Source of the DNA: Microbacterium terrisoli
Lineage (GTDB): Bacteria > Actinomycetota > Actinomycetes > Actinomycetales > Microbacteriaceae
DNA: 64,000 bases
NCBI RefSeq assembly: GCF_030866805.1
Contig: NZ_CP133019.1
Location: 2,108,001 to 2,172,000 of the forward strand
Direction: 5' to 3'
The position numbers and the translations under genes were made by a program. The notes under the pieces are model-generated. The model did not search any database and had not been told where the DNA came from. It saw nothing but the letters and a program-made list of their open reading frames with translations. Below are positions 10,607-20,757 of this stretch, one piece after another (positions within the stretch are counted from its first letter, which is position 1; every line of letters begins with the position of its first letter).

Positions 10607-10631
10607 CCCTCGGTTCGACACGAACCGGGGG
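10607..10631 (-). terminator. Terminator-like hairpin after tpiA
   Basis: Arms 10607-10617 and 10621-10631 pair over 11 bp (core CGGTTCG/CGAACCG, one G-U) around a 3-nt loop. It lies 13 bases past the tpiA stop. No long T run follows, as is usual at this GC content. Confidence 0.55.
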
Positions 10632-10643
10632 CGCAGCCCGCTC

Positions 10644-11438
10644 TCACACTCCGACGTGGTTCTGATAGCGGATGATGGCGGCGAACTCTTCGGGCACGAG
10701 GCTCGCACCGCCCACGAGCGCGCCGTCCACGTCGGGCTCGCGCATGAAGCCGGCGATGTTCGACGACTTCACCGAGCCGCCGTAGAGCACGCGGGTGCGC
10801 GCGGCAGCCTCGTCACCGATCGCCTCGCGCACGACGGCACGCAGCTTGGCGGCGACATCCTGCGCCTGATCGGGGGTCGCCGCCTGACCCGAGCCGATCG
10901 CCCAGACCGGCTCGTACGCCACGACGACCTCTGCACCGGCGGCGACACCTGCCAGCGCCGCGGTCAACTGGGCGACCGGGACCGCGCTGGACCCGTGCGC
11001 TTCGAGGTCTTCGGCGGTCTCACCGACGCAGATCACCGGCACCAGGCCGTGCTTGTGCGCGGCGGCCACCTTCGCGGCGACGACCTCGTCGGTCTCGTCG
11101 TGGTAAGCGCGCCGCTCCGAGTGCCCGATGATCACGTAGCGGCAGGCCAGCTTCGCCAGGAACGCTCCGGAGACCTCACCGGTGTACGCGCCTGAGTCGT
11201 GGGCGGACAGGTCCTGCGCACCCAGCTCGAACGGGATCTTGTCGGCGTCCAGCAGCGTCTGCACGGTGCGCAGATCAGTGAACGGGGGGAACAGTCCCAC
11301 CTCGACCGAGTCCGCCTCGTGCTTCGCGTCCTTCAGCGTCCAGTGCAGCTTCTGCACGAACGCGACCGCCTGCAGGTGGTCGAGGTTCATCTTCCAGTTG
11401 CCCGCGATCAGCGGCGTGCGGCCGCCGTTCTCGTTCAC
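10644..11438 (-). CDS. tpiA: Triose-phosphate isomerase
   Basis: This glycolytic TIM barrel interconverts dihydroxyacetone phosphate and glyceraldehyde-3-phosphate. Visible residues include LIAGNWKMN with the catalytic Lys, GHSERR with the electrophilic His, AYEPVWAIG with the catalytic Glu, and LYGGSVKSSN for phosphate binding. Two GTG starts are possible. 11438 is preferred because it overlaps the pgk stop by exactly 4 bp (GTGA) and follows GGGAGC; 11447 would add three residues. It is the last gene of gap-pgk-tpiA. Confidence 0.95.
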   Translation of the reverse strand: MNENGGRTPLIAGNWKMNLDHLQAVAFVQKLHWTLKDAKHEADSVEVGLFPPFTDLRTVQTLLDADKIPFELGAQDLSAHDSGAYTGEVSGAFLAKLACRYVIIGHSERRAYHDETDEVVAAKVAAAHKHGLVPVICVGETAEDLEAHGSSAVPVAQLTAALAGVAAGAEVVVAYEPVWAIGSGQAATPDQAQDVAAKLRAVVREAIGDEAAARTRVLYGGSVKSSNIAGFMREPDVDGALVGGASLVPEEFAAIIRYQNHVGV

Positions 11439-12667
11439 TGCTCCCACCCCAGCACCTCCAGTCCGGGCAGCTTCTTGCCCTCCAAGAACTCCAAGCTCGC
11501 CCCGCCACCGGTCGAGATGTGGCCGAACGCCTCGTCGGCGAACCCGAGCTGACGCACGGCCGCGGCGGAGTCGCCGCCGCCGACGACGCTGAGTCCGCTG
11601 ACCTCGGTCAGCGCCTGTGCGACTGTCTTCGTGCCGGCGGCGAACGCCGGCATCTCGAACACGCCCATCGGCCCGTTCCAGAACACCGTCGTGGACGCGC
11701 GGATCGCCTCGGCGAACTGCTCGGCCGTGCGCGGCCCGATGTCCAGTCCCATCCCGTCGGCGCCGAACGGCGTGTCTTCGAGCGCGTCGGCCGCGGCCAC
11801 GACATGGTCGGCGTCGGCGGAGAAGGATGCCGCCATCACGGCGTCGACCGGAAGCACGATCCGGATCCCCTTCTCGCGGGCCTGCGCGAGGTAGCCCCGC
11901 ACCGTGTCGAGCTGATCGGCCTCCAGCAGGCTCTTGCCGACCTTGTGCCCCTGCGCCGCGAGGAACGTGAACATCATCCCCCCGCCGACCAGCAGCGTGT
12001 CCACGCGCGGCAGCAGGTGTTCGATGACGCCGAGCTTGTCGCTGACCTTCGAGCCGCCCAGAACCACCGCATACGGGCGCTCGGGCTTCTCGGTGAGCCG
12101 GTCGAGGACCTCGACCTCTTTCTCGATGAGCAGACCCGCCACGGACGGGACCAGCTCGGCGAGATCGTAGACGCTGGCCTGCTTGCGGTGGACGACGCCG
12201 AAGCCGTCCGAGACCAGCGCATCGCCGAGCCCGGCGAGGCTGCGCGCGAACTGCTGACGCACCGCGTCGTCCTTCGAGGTCTCGCCCGCTTCGAAGCGCA
12301 GGTTCTCGATGACGGCGACGTCTCCGTCTGCCAGAGCCGCGACGGCGTCACGGGCGGATTCGCCGACGGTGTCGCGGGCGAAGGCGACCGGCTGGCCGAG
12401 GAGCTCGGACAGCCGCTGCGCGACCGGCTCGAGGCTGTATTGCGGATCGGGTGCGCCGGCGGGCCGCCCCAGATGGGAGCAGACGACGACGCGTGCGCCC
12501 TGGTTGATCAGGGCGTTCAGCGTGGGCAGCGACGCGCGGACGCGGCCGTCGTCCGTGATGACCCCGTCCCGCAAGGGGACGTTCAGGTCACAGCGGACGA
12601 CGATCCGCGTACCGGCCAGCGATCGCCCCAGGCGCGACGGAAGGGTGTCGAGGGTGCGCAGGGCCAT
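11435..12667 (-). CDS. pgk: Phosphoglycerate kinase
   Basis: This enzyme makes ATP from 1,3-bisphosphoglycerate in glycolysis. The 410 residues begin MALRTLDTLPSRLGRSLAG, then VVRCDLNVPLRDG and SHLGRPAG from the substrate domain. KVSDKLGVIEHLL and the glycine-rich VVGGGDSAAAV segment mark the nucleotide domain. It lies 18 bp after gap and overlaps tpiA. Confidence 0.97.
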   Translation of the reverse strand: MALRTLDTLPSRLGRSLAGTRIVVRCDLNVPLRDGVITDDGRVRASLPTLNALINQGARVVVCSHLGRPAGAPDPQYSLEPVAQRLSELLGQPVAFARDTVGESARDAVAALADGDVAVIENLRFEAGETSKDDAVRQQFARSLAGLGDALVSDGFGVVHRKQASVYDLAELVPSVAGLLIEKEVEVLDRLTEKPERPYAVVLGGSKVSDKLGVIEHLLPRVDTLLVGGGMMFTFLAAQGHKVGKSLLEADQLDTVRGYLAQAREKGIRIVLPVDAVMAASFSADADHVVAAADALEDTPFGADGMGLDIGPRTAEQFAEAIRASTTVFWNGPMGVFEMPAFAAGTKTVAQALTEVSGLSVVGGGDSAAAVRQLGFADEAFGHISTGGGASLEFLEGKKLPGLEVLGWEQ

Positions 12668-12685
12668 ATGCGGTCTCTGGGATTC

Positions 12686-13714
<1,029 letters not shown>

Positions 13715-13753
13715 TTATGCGCGTAACGCGCGGTTTCTTCTCGGAGGGACAAC

Positions 13754-13784
13754 GGCGTCCCGACAGGAGTCCCGTCGGGACGCC
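13754..13784 (-). terminator. Hairpin between sodA and gap
   Basis: Perfect 11-bp arms GGCGTCCCGAC / GTCGGGACGCC enclose a 9-nt loop just beyond the sodA stop. It probably ends the sodA transcript before the gap promoter. Confidence 0.6.
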
Positions 13785-13792
13785 CGTACTCG

Positions 13793-14419
13793 CTATGACA
13801 GTACCAGCAGCCCCGCGGTCTTCTCGCGCGCTGTGACAAAGCGCTGGGCGACGTTCTCCCAGTTCGCGATGTTCCACACGGCCTTGATGTAGTCGGCCTT
13901 CACGTTGAGGTAGTCGAGGTAGAACGCGTGCTCCCACATGTCCAGCTGGAACAGCGGAACCGTGCCCTGCGCGGTGTTGGCGTGCTGGTCGAACAGCTGC
14001 TGCACGATCAGCTGCTCGCCGATCGGGTCCCAGCTGAGCACGGCCCAGCCCGACCCCTGGATGCCCGACGCGGCAGCCGTGAAATGAGCCTGGAACTTGT
14101 CGAATCCGCCGAAGAACTCGTCGATCGCTGCGCGCAGCTCGCCCTCGGGCTCGCCACCGCCGTTCGGCGACAGGTTGGTCCAGAAGATCGAGTGGTTCAC
14201 GTGACCGCCGAGGTTGAACGCAAGGTCCTTCTCGAGCTTGTTGACGTTGGCCAGATCGCCGGACTCACGAGCCTCGGCGAGCTTGTCCAGCGCGGTGTTC
14301 GCACCGGCGACATATGCCGCATGGTGCTTGTCGTGATGAAGCTGCATGATCTTGCCGCTGATGTGCGGCTCGAGTGCTGCGTAGTCATAGGGCAGGTCCG
14401 GCAACGTGTACTTCGCCAT
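13793..14419 (-). CDS. sodA: Superoxide dismutase (Fe/Mn family, probably Mn)
   Basis: This enzyme detoxifies superoxide. The ATG at 14419 follows AGGAAGAAGAG and gives 208 aa starting MAKYTLPDLPYDYAALEPHI; frames open further upstream only as an artefact. Metal ligands are seen in KIMQLHHDKHH, GGHVNHSIFW and DMWEHAFYLDY (Asp and His). The GSGWAVLSWDP segment is typical of Mn/Fe SODs. There is no signal peptide. It stands alone between whiA and gap with a terminator behind it. Confidence 0.95.
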   Translation of the reverse strand: MAKYTLPDLPYDYAALEPHISGKIMQLHHDKHHAAYVAGANTALDKLAEARESGDLANVNKLEKDLAFNLGGHVNHSIFWTNLSPNGGGEPEGELRAAIDEFFGGFDKFQAHFTAAASGIQGSGWAVLSWDPIGEQLIVQQLFDQHANTAQGTVPLFQLDMWEHAFYLDYLNVKADYIKAVWNIANWENVAQRFVTAREKTAGLLVLS

Positions 14420-14549
14420 GTTCTCTTCTTCCTGTCGGCGCCGCGCAGGGGTCGGAGACAAGTACGCTCCGAGGCGCAGCGAGGGTGACCTTTTCATCCT
14501 ACTGACGCCCAACGCCGCAGGTGGTGGGTTCCTTCCCTCGCGGTCGCCG

Positions 14550-15527
14550 TCAGTCGGCGGCGCCGGCCGGAACGGCCGACTCGGTGCCAGGGATGCCGTC
14601 GGCCTCGGCCTTCTTGTCGGCCATCGCCAGAAGTCGCCGAATACGGCCGGCCACGGCATCCTTCGTCAACGGCGGGTCGGCGTGATGACCGAGCTCGTCC
14701 AGACTCGCATCACGGTGGGCCAGGCGCAGCCGTCCCGCCTCTTCCAGATGCACGGGCACGTCTTCGCCCAGGATCTCCAGGGCACGCTCGACCCGGGCGC
14801 ATGCGGCGACCGCCGCCTGCGCGGAGCGACGCAGATTCGCGTCGTCGAAGTTGACCAGGCGGTTCACACCGGCGCGCACCTCGCGTCGCTGCCGGACCTG
14901 GTCCCAGGCAGCCGCGGCGCGCACGGCTCCCATGGCGGCCAGGGCCGCACGGATCGCCTCGGCGTCGCGGACCACCACGCGCGGGATGCCGCGCACTTCG
15001 CGGGCCTTCGCCGCCACACCCAGGCGATGCGCAGCACCCACCAGCGCCATGCCCGCCTCTGACGACGGGCACGACACCTCGAGAGCCGCCGAGCGACCGG
15101 GGTCGGTCAGGGTACCGGCGGCGAGGAACGCGCCGCGCCACACGGCCGCCAGGTCGGGGCGCGATCCGGTCGTGAGCCGGTTCGGCAGTCCCCGCACCAC
15201 GCGACGTCGAGGATCCAGCAGTCCGGTCTGACGCGCGAGCGTCTCGCCGGCCTCGATCACACGCACGGCGTACCGCGGTCCGCCCGCGGCCATCGACCCC
15301 TGCACGTGCACGAGTTCGGGGCGCACGCCGTACAGCTCCATGAGCTCCCGCGCGGTGCGGCGGGCCAGCGCATCCGAGTCGAGCTCCGCCTCGACCGCCA
15401 CCCGACCGGCGATCGAATGCAGCCCACCGGAGAAGCGCAGCAGGGCCGTCAGCTCGGCGACGCGCGCTGTGGGGCGCGGGTCGCGAACGGCGATCAGCTC
15501 GGCTTTCACATCGGCAGTCAGCGGCAC
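14550..15527 (-). CDS. whiA: DNA-binding protein WhiA
   Basis: WhiA is a sporulation/cell-division transcription factor found in nearly all Gram-positives, with a LAGLIDADG-like N domain and a C-terminal helix-turn-helix. The GTG at 15527 follows GAGGAGTACT. The 325 residues start [14 protein letters not shown], contain [22 protein letters not shown] in the homing-endonuclease-like part, and end with the DNA-binding stretch [20 protein letters not shown]. It follows rapZ by 50 bp. The yvcK/glmR gene usually between rapZ and whiA is absent here. Confidence 0.95.
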   Translation of the reverse strand: MPLTADVKAELIAVRDPRPTARVAELTALLRFSGGLHSIAGRVAVEAELDSDALARRTARELMELYGVRPELVHVQGSMAAGGPRYAVRVIEAGETLARQTGLLDPRRRVVRGLPNRLTTGSRPDLAAVWRGAFLAAGTLTDPGRSAALEVSCPSSEAGMALVGAAHRLGVAAKAREVRGIPRVVVRDAEAIRAALAAMGAVRAAAAWDQVRQRREVRAGVNRLVNFDDANLRRSAQAAVAACARVERALEILGEDVPVHLEEAGRLRLAHRDASLDELGHHADPPLTKDAVAGRIRRLLAMADKKAEADGIPGTESAVPAGAAD

Positions 15528-15577
15528 AGTACTCCTCGTGGCGGGCGTTCGGATCGGACGCTCCAGCCTACCCGGCG

Positions 15578-16462
15578 CTACTCGCGCCCCATGTCGCGAT
15601 GCGCAACGCGCACGGCGACGCCGGGGACGGCAGCGAGGCGGTCGGCCAGGGCTATCGCCATCGCGACCGAGCGGTGCTTGCCGCCCGTGCAGCCGATGGC
15701 GATCACGCTATGGCGCTTGTTCTCCCGCTGATAGCCCTCGAGCACGGGGGTGACCGCGTGGGTGTAGGCATCCAGGAATTCCTTCGCACCGGGCTGGGAG
15801 AGCACGAAATCACGCACCTCCGGATCCTCGCCGGTGTGGGCACGCAGCTCGTCGACCCAGTACGGATTGGGCAGGAACCGCATGTCGGCGACCATGTCGG
15901 CATCGACGGGCAGACCGTATTTGAACCCGAAGCTCATCACGGTGAGCGTGTGCCGGGCAGCGCCCGTCTCACGGAACAGGTCGCCCACGTGCGTGGCCAG
16001 CTGATGCACATTGAAGTCGCTCGTATCGATGACCACGTCGGCGCTCTCGCGAATGGCCGTCAGCCGATCGCGCTCGCGCCGCAGACCGTCGACGATCGTG
16101 CCGTCACCCTGCAGTGGGTGGGGCCTTCGCACCGCCTCGTAGCGCCGCACCAGCACATCGTCGGACGCATCCAGGAACACCACGCGCACCTGACCGCGCA
16201 CCGTGCGCAGCGCGCGTGTGACCTCGGGCAGGTCGGTGAACAGTCCTCCCCCGCGCACGTCCACGACGGCGGCGACACGGGGAAGGGATGCCGCAGCCAT
16301 GCCCGACAGCTCCAGCAGAGGCCGCAGCATCTGCGGGGGCAGGTTGTCGACGACATACCAGCCCATGTCTTCCAGTGCATCGGCGACAGTGGAACGACCC
16401 GCCCCCGACATTCCGGTCACGATCAGGATCTCCCCGCCCTGGTCCGGCGTATCCGTAGTCAT
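15578..16462 (-). CDS. rapZ: RNase adapter protein RapZ / nucleotide-binding protein YvcJ family
   Basis: This P-loop protein family regulates amino-sugar metabolism in E. coli and binds nucleotides in Bacillus; its actinobacterial role is less clear. The P loop is GMSGAGRST around residue 17. Further marks are [27 protein letters not shown] and [13 protein letters not shown]. The ATG has GGGGGAGAG upstream, and a TAGGCT -10-like element lies about 18 nt before it. It sits between the accessory PTPS-type operon and whiA, and may be read from both its own and the upstream promoter. Confidence 0.95.
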   Translation of the reverse strand: MTTDTPDQGGEILIVTGMSGAGRSTVADALEDMGWYVVDNLPPQMLRPLLELSGMAAASLPRVAAVVDVRGGGLFTDLPEVTRALRTVRGQVRVVFLDASDDVLVRRYEAVRRPHPLQGDGTIVDGLRRERDRLTAIRESADVVIDTSDFNVHQLATHVGDLFRETGAARHTLTVMSFGFKYGLPVDADMVADMRFLPNPYWVDELRAHTGEDPEVRDFVLSQPGAKEFLDAYTHAVTPVLEGYQRENKRHSVIAIGCTGGKHRSVAMAIALADRLAAVPGVAVRVAHRDMGRE

Positions 16463-16522
16463 CTCTCCCCCTGGTCCCAGCCTATCGGGGCCCGTCGAAC
16501 ACGCGGAATGCCGGCCGCGGCC

Positions 16523-17206
16523 CTACGCCCTCTCCGAGAGCGCGTAGCGCATCAGCACAAGGTCGCCGATCCGGCGCACCTGCATCAATCTGGCCGGGCG
16601 ATCCGGGCCCCAGGGGAACCGCGCCGGGCCGACCAGTCTCGGTGCGCGCGCATCGCCGACGAAGAACGGCGCCACCACCAGCTGCACCTCGTCGACGAGA
16701 CCTTCGGCGAGGAACTGGGTGTGCACCCGCTCGCCGCCTTCCACCAGCAGGCGACGGATGCCCCGCGCATACAGGTCGGCTGCGACCCAGGCCATCTGCA
16801 CCCGATCTCCGGCGTCCACCACAGTGGCGACCGGGCCCAGCCGTCCGGCTGCACGCTGAGCACGGGCGCTCGTGCAATAGACCAATTTGGATACCTCGCC
16901 CGTCGTGAAGAACTTCGCCGTCGCGACCAGATCTGCGCCATCGGTGACCGTCACCTTGGTCGGCGAGGCCGGCACACCGCGGGCCACGCGGTCGTTTCGC
17001 CGTTCGAGGCTGCGCACCAGCAGCCGCGGGTCATCCCGACGAATCGTGGTGGCACCGACGAGAATCGCATCGCACGACGCACGCAGCCCATCGACGCGGT
17101 CGAAATCCTCGGCGTTGGACAGCAGCAGCCGCTGTTCGCCGGCGTCGTCGATGTAGCCGTCGATCGACATGCTGCAGCTGAGCACGGTGTACGGACGCTC
17201 ACCCAC
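16523..17206 (-). CDS. RibD C-terminal-domain (pyrimidine reductase/DHFR-like) protein
   Basis: This is a stand-alone reductase of the RibD-C/DHFR-like fold (227 aa). It has no deaminase domain. YTVLSCSMSIDGYIDD is the first strand and substrate loop, DAILVGATTIRRDDPRL is typical of RibD-C, and IRRLLVEGGERVHTQFL carries the VEGG motif for NADPH binding. The GTG at 17206 overlaps the preceding membrane-protein gene by 8 bp. The substrate is unknown. With a PTPS homologue, an MDR oxidoreductase and a glycosyltransferase in the same operon it probably reduces a pterin- or ribopyrimidine-like intermediate; this is inference. It may instead act in riboflavin synthesis, but no rib genes lie nearby. 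Confidence 0.85.
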   Translation of the reverse strand: MGERPYTVLSCSMSIDGYIDDAGEQRLLLSNAEDFDRVDGLRASCDAILVGATTIRRDDPRLLVRSLERRNDRVARGVPASPTKVTVTDGADLVATAKFFTTGEVSKLVYCTSARAQRAAGRLGPVATVVDAGDRVQMAWVAADLYARGIRRLLVEGGERVHTQFLAEGLVDEVQLVVAPFFVGDARAPRLVGPARFPWGPDRPARLMQVRRIGDLVLMRYALSERA

Positions 17207-18218
17207 GCGCGATCTCCCGGGACGTGCTGTGCGGCGTGGGCGGCGTATCCGGCTGCCCATCCGGCTGCCCATCCGGCTGCGCGACCGGCGCATGCGAAGC
17301 GCCACGGCGCCGCATCGCGTCGACGGCGAGCACGATCGCACCGGGCAGGCAGGCCACCAGTGCGAGCACCCCGTAGACAACGGCGACCGTCACGCCCTGC
17401 GCGGCGCCCAGCCCCGCCACGCCGAAAACCCACGCGGCCGCACCCTCGCGCGGCCCCCATCCGGCGATGTTCGTCGGCACCGACATCGCCACCAGGATGA
17501 AGGCGGCCAGCGGAAGCAGCCGGGTCGGTGAGACGGTCACCCCTGCGGCCTCGGCGGCGATCACGAAGACGGTGAGATGACCCGCCGTCGCCCCGACCGA
17601 GGTCAGAACGACCCCCGGCCATGCCGCCCGGGAGCCCAATCCTTCGCGCAGGTCGGCGCGCACCCTCCTGCTGATGCGCGCCCGAAGCGACCCGCCCTCG
17701 GCCGGTGGCTTCCCGGCGGCCAGCACAAGCACCCCCGCGACGAGGACGACCACGACCATCACCCCCGGCATCCACGCGCGCAGCGGCGACGGCAGTGCGA
17801 TCAGAAGTGCCGCAGCGACGACGAGTTGAACGAGGTGGCCGCCCAGACGCTCCCACGCGACCGCCCGCAGTCCGCCTGACACGTCGGCACTGCGGCGGCC
17901 GTGCACCACGCCGCGGTCGAGATCGCCGAGCACACCCCCGGGCAGCGTCGAGTTCACGAACTGGGAGCGGTAGTACGCGGCCACAGCCGTGCCCAGCGAC
18001 AGCTCGAGATGCAGTCCGCGCGCGACCAGCCGCCAGCGCACGGCGCAGCACAGCGTCGTCAACGCGGTGATGGCCACCGCCGCCAGCAGCGCCAGGGGAC
18101 TCACCCGCGCGAATCCGTCGAGGAACGGCCCGGCGCCCAGCCGCATGAGCAGGGCGATCAGCAGCGCCGCTCCGGCCAGAACCTGCGTCCAGCGCCATAC
18201 CCTCCGGCCTCGAGACAT
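17199..18218 (-). CDS. LPG-synthase transmembrane-region (UPF0104) family membrane protein
   Basis: A polytopic membrane protein of 339 aa with about seven to eight helices, resembling the flippase-like region of lysylphosphatidylglycerol synthases. It lacks the aminoacyl-transferase domain. The family motif is seen in RSQFVNSTLPGGVLGDLDR and VPTNIAGWGPREGAAAW. The C-terminal tail is hydrophilic and holds a Gln-Pro-Asp-Gly repeat. The ATG at 18218 follows GAGGGTGTG and lies 1 nt after the glycosyltransferase stop. It probably moves, or helps to modify, a lipid-linked product of the neighbouring glycosyltransferase (inference). Confidence 0.8.
   Translation of the reverse strand: MSRGRRVWRWTQVLAGAALLIALLMRLGAGPFLDGFARVSPLALLAAVAITALTTLCCAVRWRLVARGLHLELSLGTAVAAYYRSQFVNSTLPGGVLGDLDRGVVHGRRSADVSGGLRAVAWERLGGHLVQLVVAAALLIALPSPLRAWMPGVMVVVVLVAGVLVLAAGKPPAEGGSLRARISRRVRADLREGLGSRAAWPGVVLTSVGATAGHLTVFVIAAEAAGVTVSPTRLLPLAAFILVAMSVPTNIAGWGPREGAAAWVFGVAGLGAAQGVTVAVVYGVLALVACLPGAIVLAVDAMRRRGASHAPVAQPDGQPDGQPDTPPTPHSTSREIARG
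17247..17280 (-). repeat. 12-bp in-frame tandem repeat (2.8 copies)
   Basis: ATCCGGCTGCCC repeats at 17247, 17259 and 17271 (last copy 10 bp). It encodes repeated Gln-Pro-Asp-Gly in the cytoplasmic or extracytoplasmic tail of the membrane protein. The unit is a multiple of three, so copy-number change keeps the frame. Confidence 0.8.
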
Positions 18219-18219
18219 C

Positions 18220-19257
18220 TCACACCCTCGCCGCGGTGAGCACACCCGACAGGCGGTCCGCCGCCCCGGCCCAGTCCGTCAGCGAGGCCCGGCGCTCCCC
18301 TGCAGCGCGCCGCAGCCGTTGCCGCAGGTCGGGGTCGCCCAGCCACCGGCGCAGTGCACCGGCGAGCGCTGCCGGGTCCCCCGGTGGCACCAGGATGCCC
18401 GGCAGCTCGTCGGTGCCGCCCAAGGCTTCCGGCACGCCGCCGACGGATGCGGCGATCACCGGAACGCCGCGTGCGAGCGCCTCGGTGACGACCATCCCGT
18501 ACGTCTCGGTGCGAGAGCACAGCACGAGCAGATCCGCGGTCGCGTAGGCCTCGTCCAGCGCCGCGCCGGTGCGCGCTCCCACCCAGCGCACACGGTCGGC
18601 GATCCCACTGCGTGCGGCGCACCGCTGCACCCGGGCGGCGAAGCCCCGGTCAAGGTCCAGTGCCCCGACGCAGCTGCAGTGCCAGTGCAGGTCGGCGATC
18701 TGTGCGAGAGCAGGCACCAACAGGTCGTGCCCCTTGACCGGCGTCACCGCCGCAACGCACAGCAATGCGCCACCATCGGGGCTGCCGACGGCGAGCGGGG
18801 CGGGATCGACGCCAGGCTCGACGACGTGGATGCGGTGCCCGTCGAGCCCGTACTGCGCCACCAGTTGCGCCCTGGTCCATTCGCTCGTGGCGATCACTCC
18901 GGTCGCCGCCCTGAGCACAGCCGCCTCGATCAGGCCGTCTCCCGCAGCGCCGCGGTGCAGCATGTGCACGATGACGAAGACACGCAGCCGCTGCTGTGCG
19001 GCGACCTCGGGCACGACGCTGGCGACGATCCCGTCGATCAGCACCAGCGCATCGTCCGCCAGTGCGGCAAGCACAGCCCCCACCGCCGCACGCGCAGCGG
19101 CGTCGGGCACCGGCCAGTCGCCGACGACCGCATGCTCGCGCACCGACCAGCCGATGGCGGCCAGGCCCGCGCAGACGCGCCGGTCGTACACATTGCCGCC
19201 GCTGGGTCTGGTCGGATCATCGATGCCGCTGGGCACGATGACGTGCAGGTCGTTCAC
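18220..19257 (-). CDS. Glycosyltransferase, GT4-like (group 1)
   Basis: A GT-B fold glycosyltransferase of 345 aa. The N-terminal acceptor domain includes [14 protein letters not shown]. The C-terminal donor domain has [14 protein letters not shown], and [21 protein letters not shown] contains the E-x7-E type nucleotide-sugar site, followed by [16 protein letters not shown]. No signal peptide, so it is cytoplasmic or membrane-associated. The GTG start overlaps the PTPS-like gene by 4 bp and the stop is 1 nt from the next ATG, so expression is coupled. Acceptor and donor sugars are unknown. Confidence 0.9.
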   Translation of the reverse strand: MNDLHVIVPSGIDDPTRPSGGNVYDRRVCAGLAAIGWSVREHAVVGDWPVPDAAARAAVGAVLAALADDALVLIDGIVASVVPEVAAQQRLRVFVIVHMLHRGAAGDGLIEAAVLRAATGVIATSEWTRAQLVAQYGLDGHRIHVVEPGVDPAPLAVGSPDGGALLCVAAVTPVKGHDLLVPALAQIADLHWHCSCVGALDLDRGFAARVQRCAARSGIADRVRWVGARTGAALDEAYATADLLVLCSRTETYGMVVTEALARGVPVIAASVGGVPEALGGTDELPGILVPPGDPAALAGALRRWLGDPDLRQRLRRAAGERRASLTDWAGAADRLSGVLTAARV

Positions 19258-19679
19258 AGCGGCCGCTCGTAGCCGGCGGATGCGACGTGGGACTCGTGCA
19301 GGATGACCCGGATGCCGGCGAGCCCGTGCGCGTGTGCACCGAAGGCGCCCGCGTGCACGCGGTCGGCCAATCGGTCGGCGATGAACCGCGCCAGCACCTC
19401 GGTGGACGTGTTCACCCCGGCGAAGGCGGCCACCTCATCGAGGTTGCGATAGTTCAGCTCGTCGACGATCGCCCGCAGTTCACGGGTCGCCGCCCCGATG
19501 TCGACCACGATGCCGTCGGCATCGAGCTCGGGCCGTGTGAAGGTCGCGTCGATGACGTATGTGGCCCCGTGCAGACGCTCGGCGGGACCGAACACCGCGC
19601 CTGTCAGGCTGTGCGCGATCATCAGGTGATCGCGCACCGTCGTGCTGAACATGCCCGCAGCGGTGCTCGACTCATCCAT
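19254..19679 (-). CDS. 6-pyruvoyl-tetrahydropterin synthase / QueD family homologue with altered zinc site
   Basis: This 141 aa protein belongs to the PTPS/QueD family. [16 protein letters not shown] and [13 protein letters not shown] correspond to the zinc-binding parts and LNYRNLDEV to the middle. His23 and His37 remain, but the third usual His (HGH motif) is Ala39, and no Cys precedes the motif. The C-terminal Glu in ILHESH is kept. It may therefore bind metal or substrate differently from true PTPS or QueD. ATG 19679 is preferred since it overlaps the MDR stop by 8 bp; ATG 19694 and 19652 are alternatives. No queuosine genes are nearby, so a separate pathway is likely. Confidence 0.85.
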   Translation of the reverse strand: MDESSTAAGMFSTTVRDHLMIAHSLTGAVFGPAERLHGATYVIDATFTRPELDADGIVVDIGAATRELRAIVDELNYRNLDEVAAFAGVNTSTEVLARFIADRLADRVHAGAFGAHAHGLAGIRVILHESHVASAGYERPL

Positions 19680-20670
19680 CCGGGCGGTACCCATACGAAA
19701 CAGTGTGGCAGAGGGCAGGCAGGTGCCCGGCCGCCAACCGCGGGAACACGTCGGGCAGATCCTCGAACCGACTCGTGCCGGTGATCAGCGCGTCGAAAGC
19801 CGGGTCGCGCAGCAGCGTCAGCGCGAACTCCAGTCGCTGTCGGGTGGTGCGTCGCCGCCGGCGGGCGGGGGCGACCGCGCTGACCTGGCTGGAGCGGATG
19901 CTCAGGCGCGACGAGTGGAACGCACCGCCCAGTGACAGCCGCACGTCGGAGTCGCCGTACCAGCTCAGGTCGATGACGGTGCCCTCCGGCCCCAGAAGGT
20001 CCAGCGCCAGCTGCAGGCCGGCCGAGGTGCCGCTGGTGTGGATGGTCAGGTCGCAGCCGACCGGAGCGGCACCGGGCAGCGCGAAGTCGACACCGAGCGC
20101 GGCGGCCGTCGCACTGCGGGCCACGTCCACGTCGACCAGCGTCACCCGCACGCCCACGATCTGCGCGAGCAGCCGCGCCACGCAGCAGCCGACCATGCCG
20201 GCGCCGACGACGGCGATGCGATCGCCGATCAGCGGCGCAGCATCCCACAGCGCATTCACCGCCGTCTCGACCGTCCCTGCCAGCACCGCACGCTGTGCAG
20301 GCACGCCGTCGGGAACGACGGTGACCGCCGAGGCCGGCACCACGTACGCGGTCTGATGCGGGTAGAGGCAGAAGACCGTCCTGCCGGCCAGCGCGCTCGG
20401 CCCGGCCTGCACGACCCCGACATTGAGGTAGCCGTACTTGACCGGCGCGGGAAAGTCGCCTTCCTGGAACGGCGCCCGCATCACCGCGCGCTGGCTGTCG
20501 GGCACGCCCCCACGGAACACGAGGGCCTCGGATGCCCGGCTGATCCCCGAGTAGCGCGTGTGCACCAGCACGTCGTCGGGTCCGCGCGCGGGCAGGGGCT
20601 GTGCACGGATCTCAGCGAGACCGGGTTCGCTCAGCCAGAGTGCAAGCGCCTCAGCGGGCACGGCATCCAC
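19672..20670 (-). CDS. MDR-superfamily oxidoreductase (zinc alcohol dehydrogenase-like, catalytic Cys missing)
   Basis: A medium-chain dehydrogenase of 332 aa. The N-terminal GroES-like domain has [16 protein letters not shown], where the usual first zinc ligand Cys is Ser. This resembles BchC-like and related zinc-free members. The Rossmann fold has [17 protein letters not shown] with GxGxxG, followed by VTLVDVD. It starts at GTG 20670 and is the first gene of the five-gene minus operon. It probably oxidises or reduces an intermediate with NAD(P); the substrate is unknown. Confidence 0.82.
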   Translation of the reverse strand: MDAVPAEALALWLSEPGLAEIRAQPLPARGPDDVLVHTRYSGISRASEALVFRGGVPDSQRAVMRAPFQEGDFPAPVKYGYLNVGVVQAGPSALAGRTVFCLYPHQTAYVVPASAVTVVPDGVPAQRAVLAGTVETAVNALWDAAPLIGDRIAVVGAGMVGCCVARLLAQIVGVRVTLVDVDVARSATAAALGVDFALPGAAPVGCDLTIHTSGTSAGLQLALDLLGPEGTVIDLSWYGDSDVRLSLGGAFHSSRLSIRSSQVSAVAPARRRRRTTRQRLEFALTLLRDPAFDALITGTSRFEDLPDVFPRLAAGHLPALCHTVSYGYRPDG

Positions 20671-20718
20671 CTCGTCTCAGACCTCGCCGGGACCCGAGGT
20701 TCGCGGCGAGGTGCGCCA

Positions 20719-20729
20719 TAGTCTATTAC
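20719..20729. promoter_or_regulatory. Divergent overlapping -10 elements of the accessory island
   Basis: The near-palindrome ATAGTCTAT contains TAGACT on the minus strand (towards the MDR gene) and TAGTCT/TATTAC on the plus strand (towards the CDP-alcohol fusion). Both halves of the island could be driven from this one 87 bp gap. TATTAC at 20724-20729 lies 7 nt before the upstream GTG at 20737. Confidence 0.5.
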
Positions 20730-20757
20730 CGTCGCCGTGGGCGGCAAAGGAGGCGTC

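Noticed and set aside
17247..17280. The 12-bp repeat as a mobile or regulatory element
   Set aside because: It lies inside the coding region, keeps the frame and encodes a simple Gln-Pro-Asp-Gly repeat.
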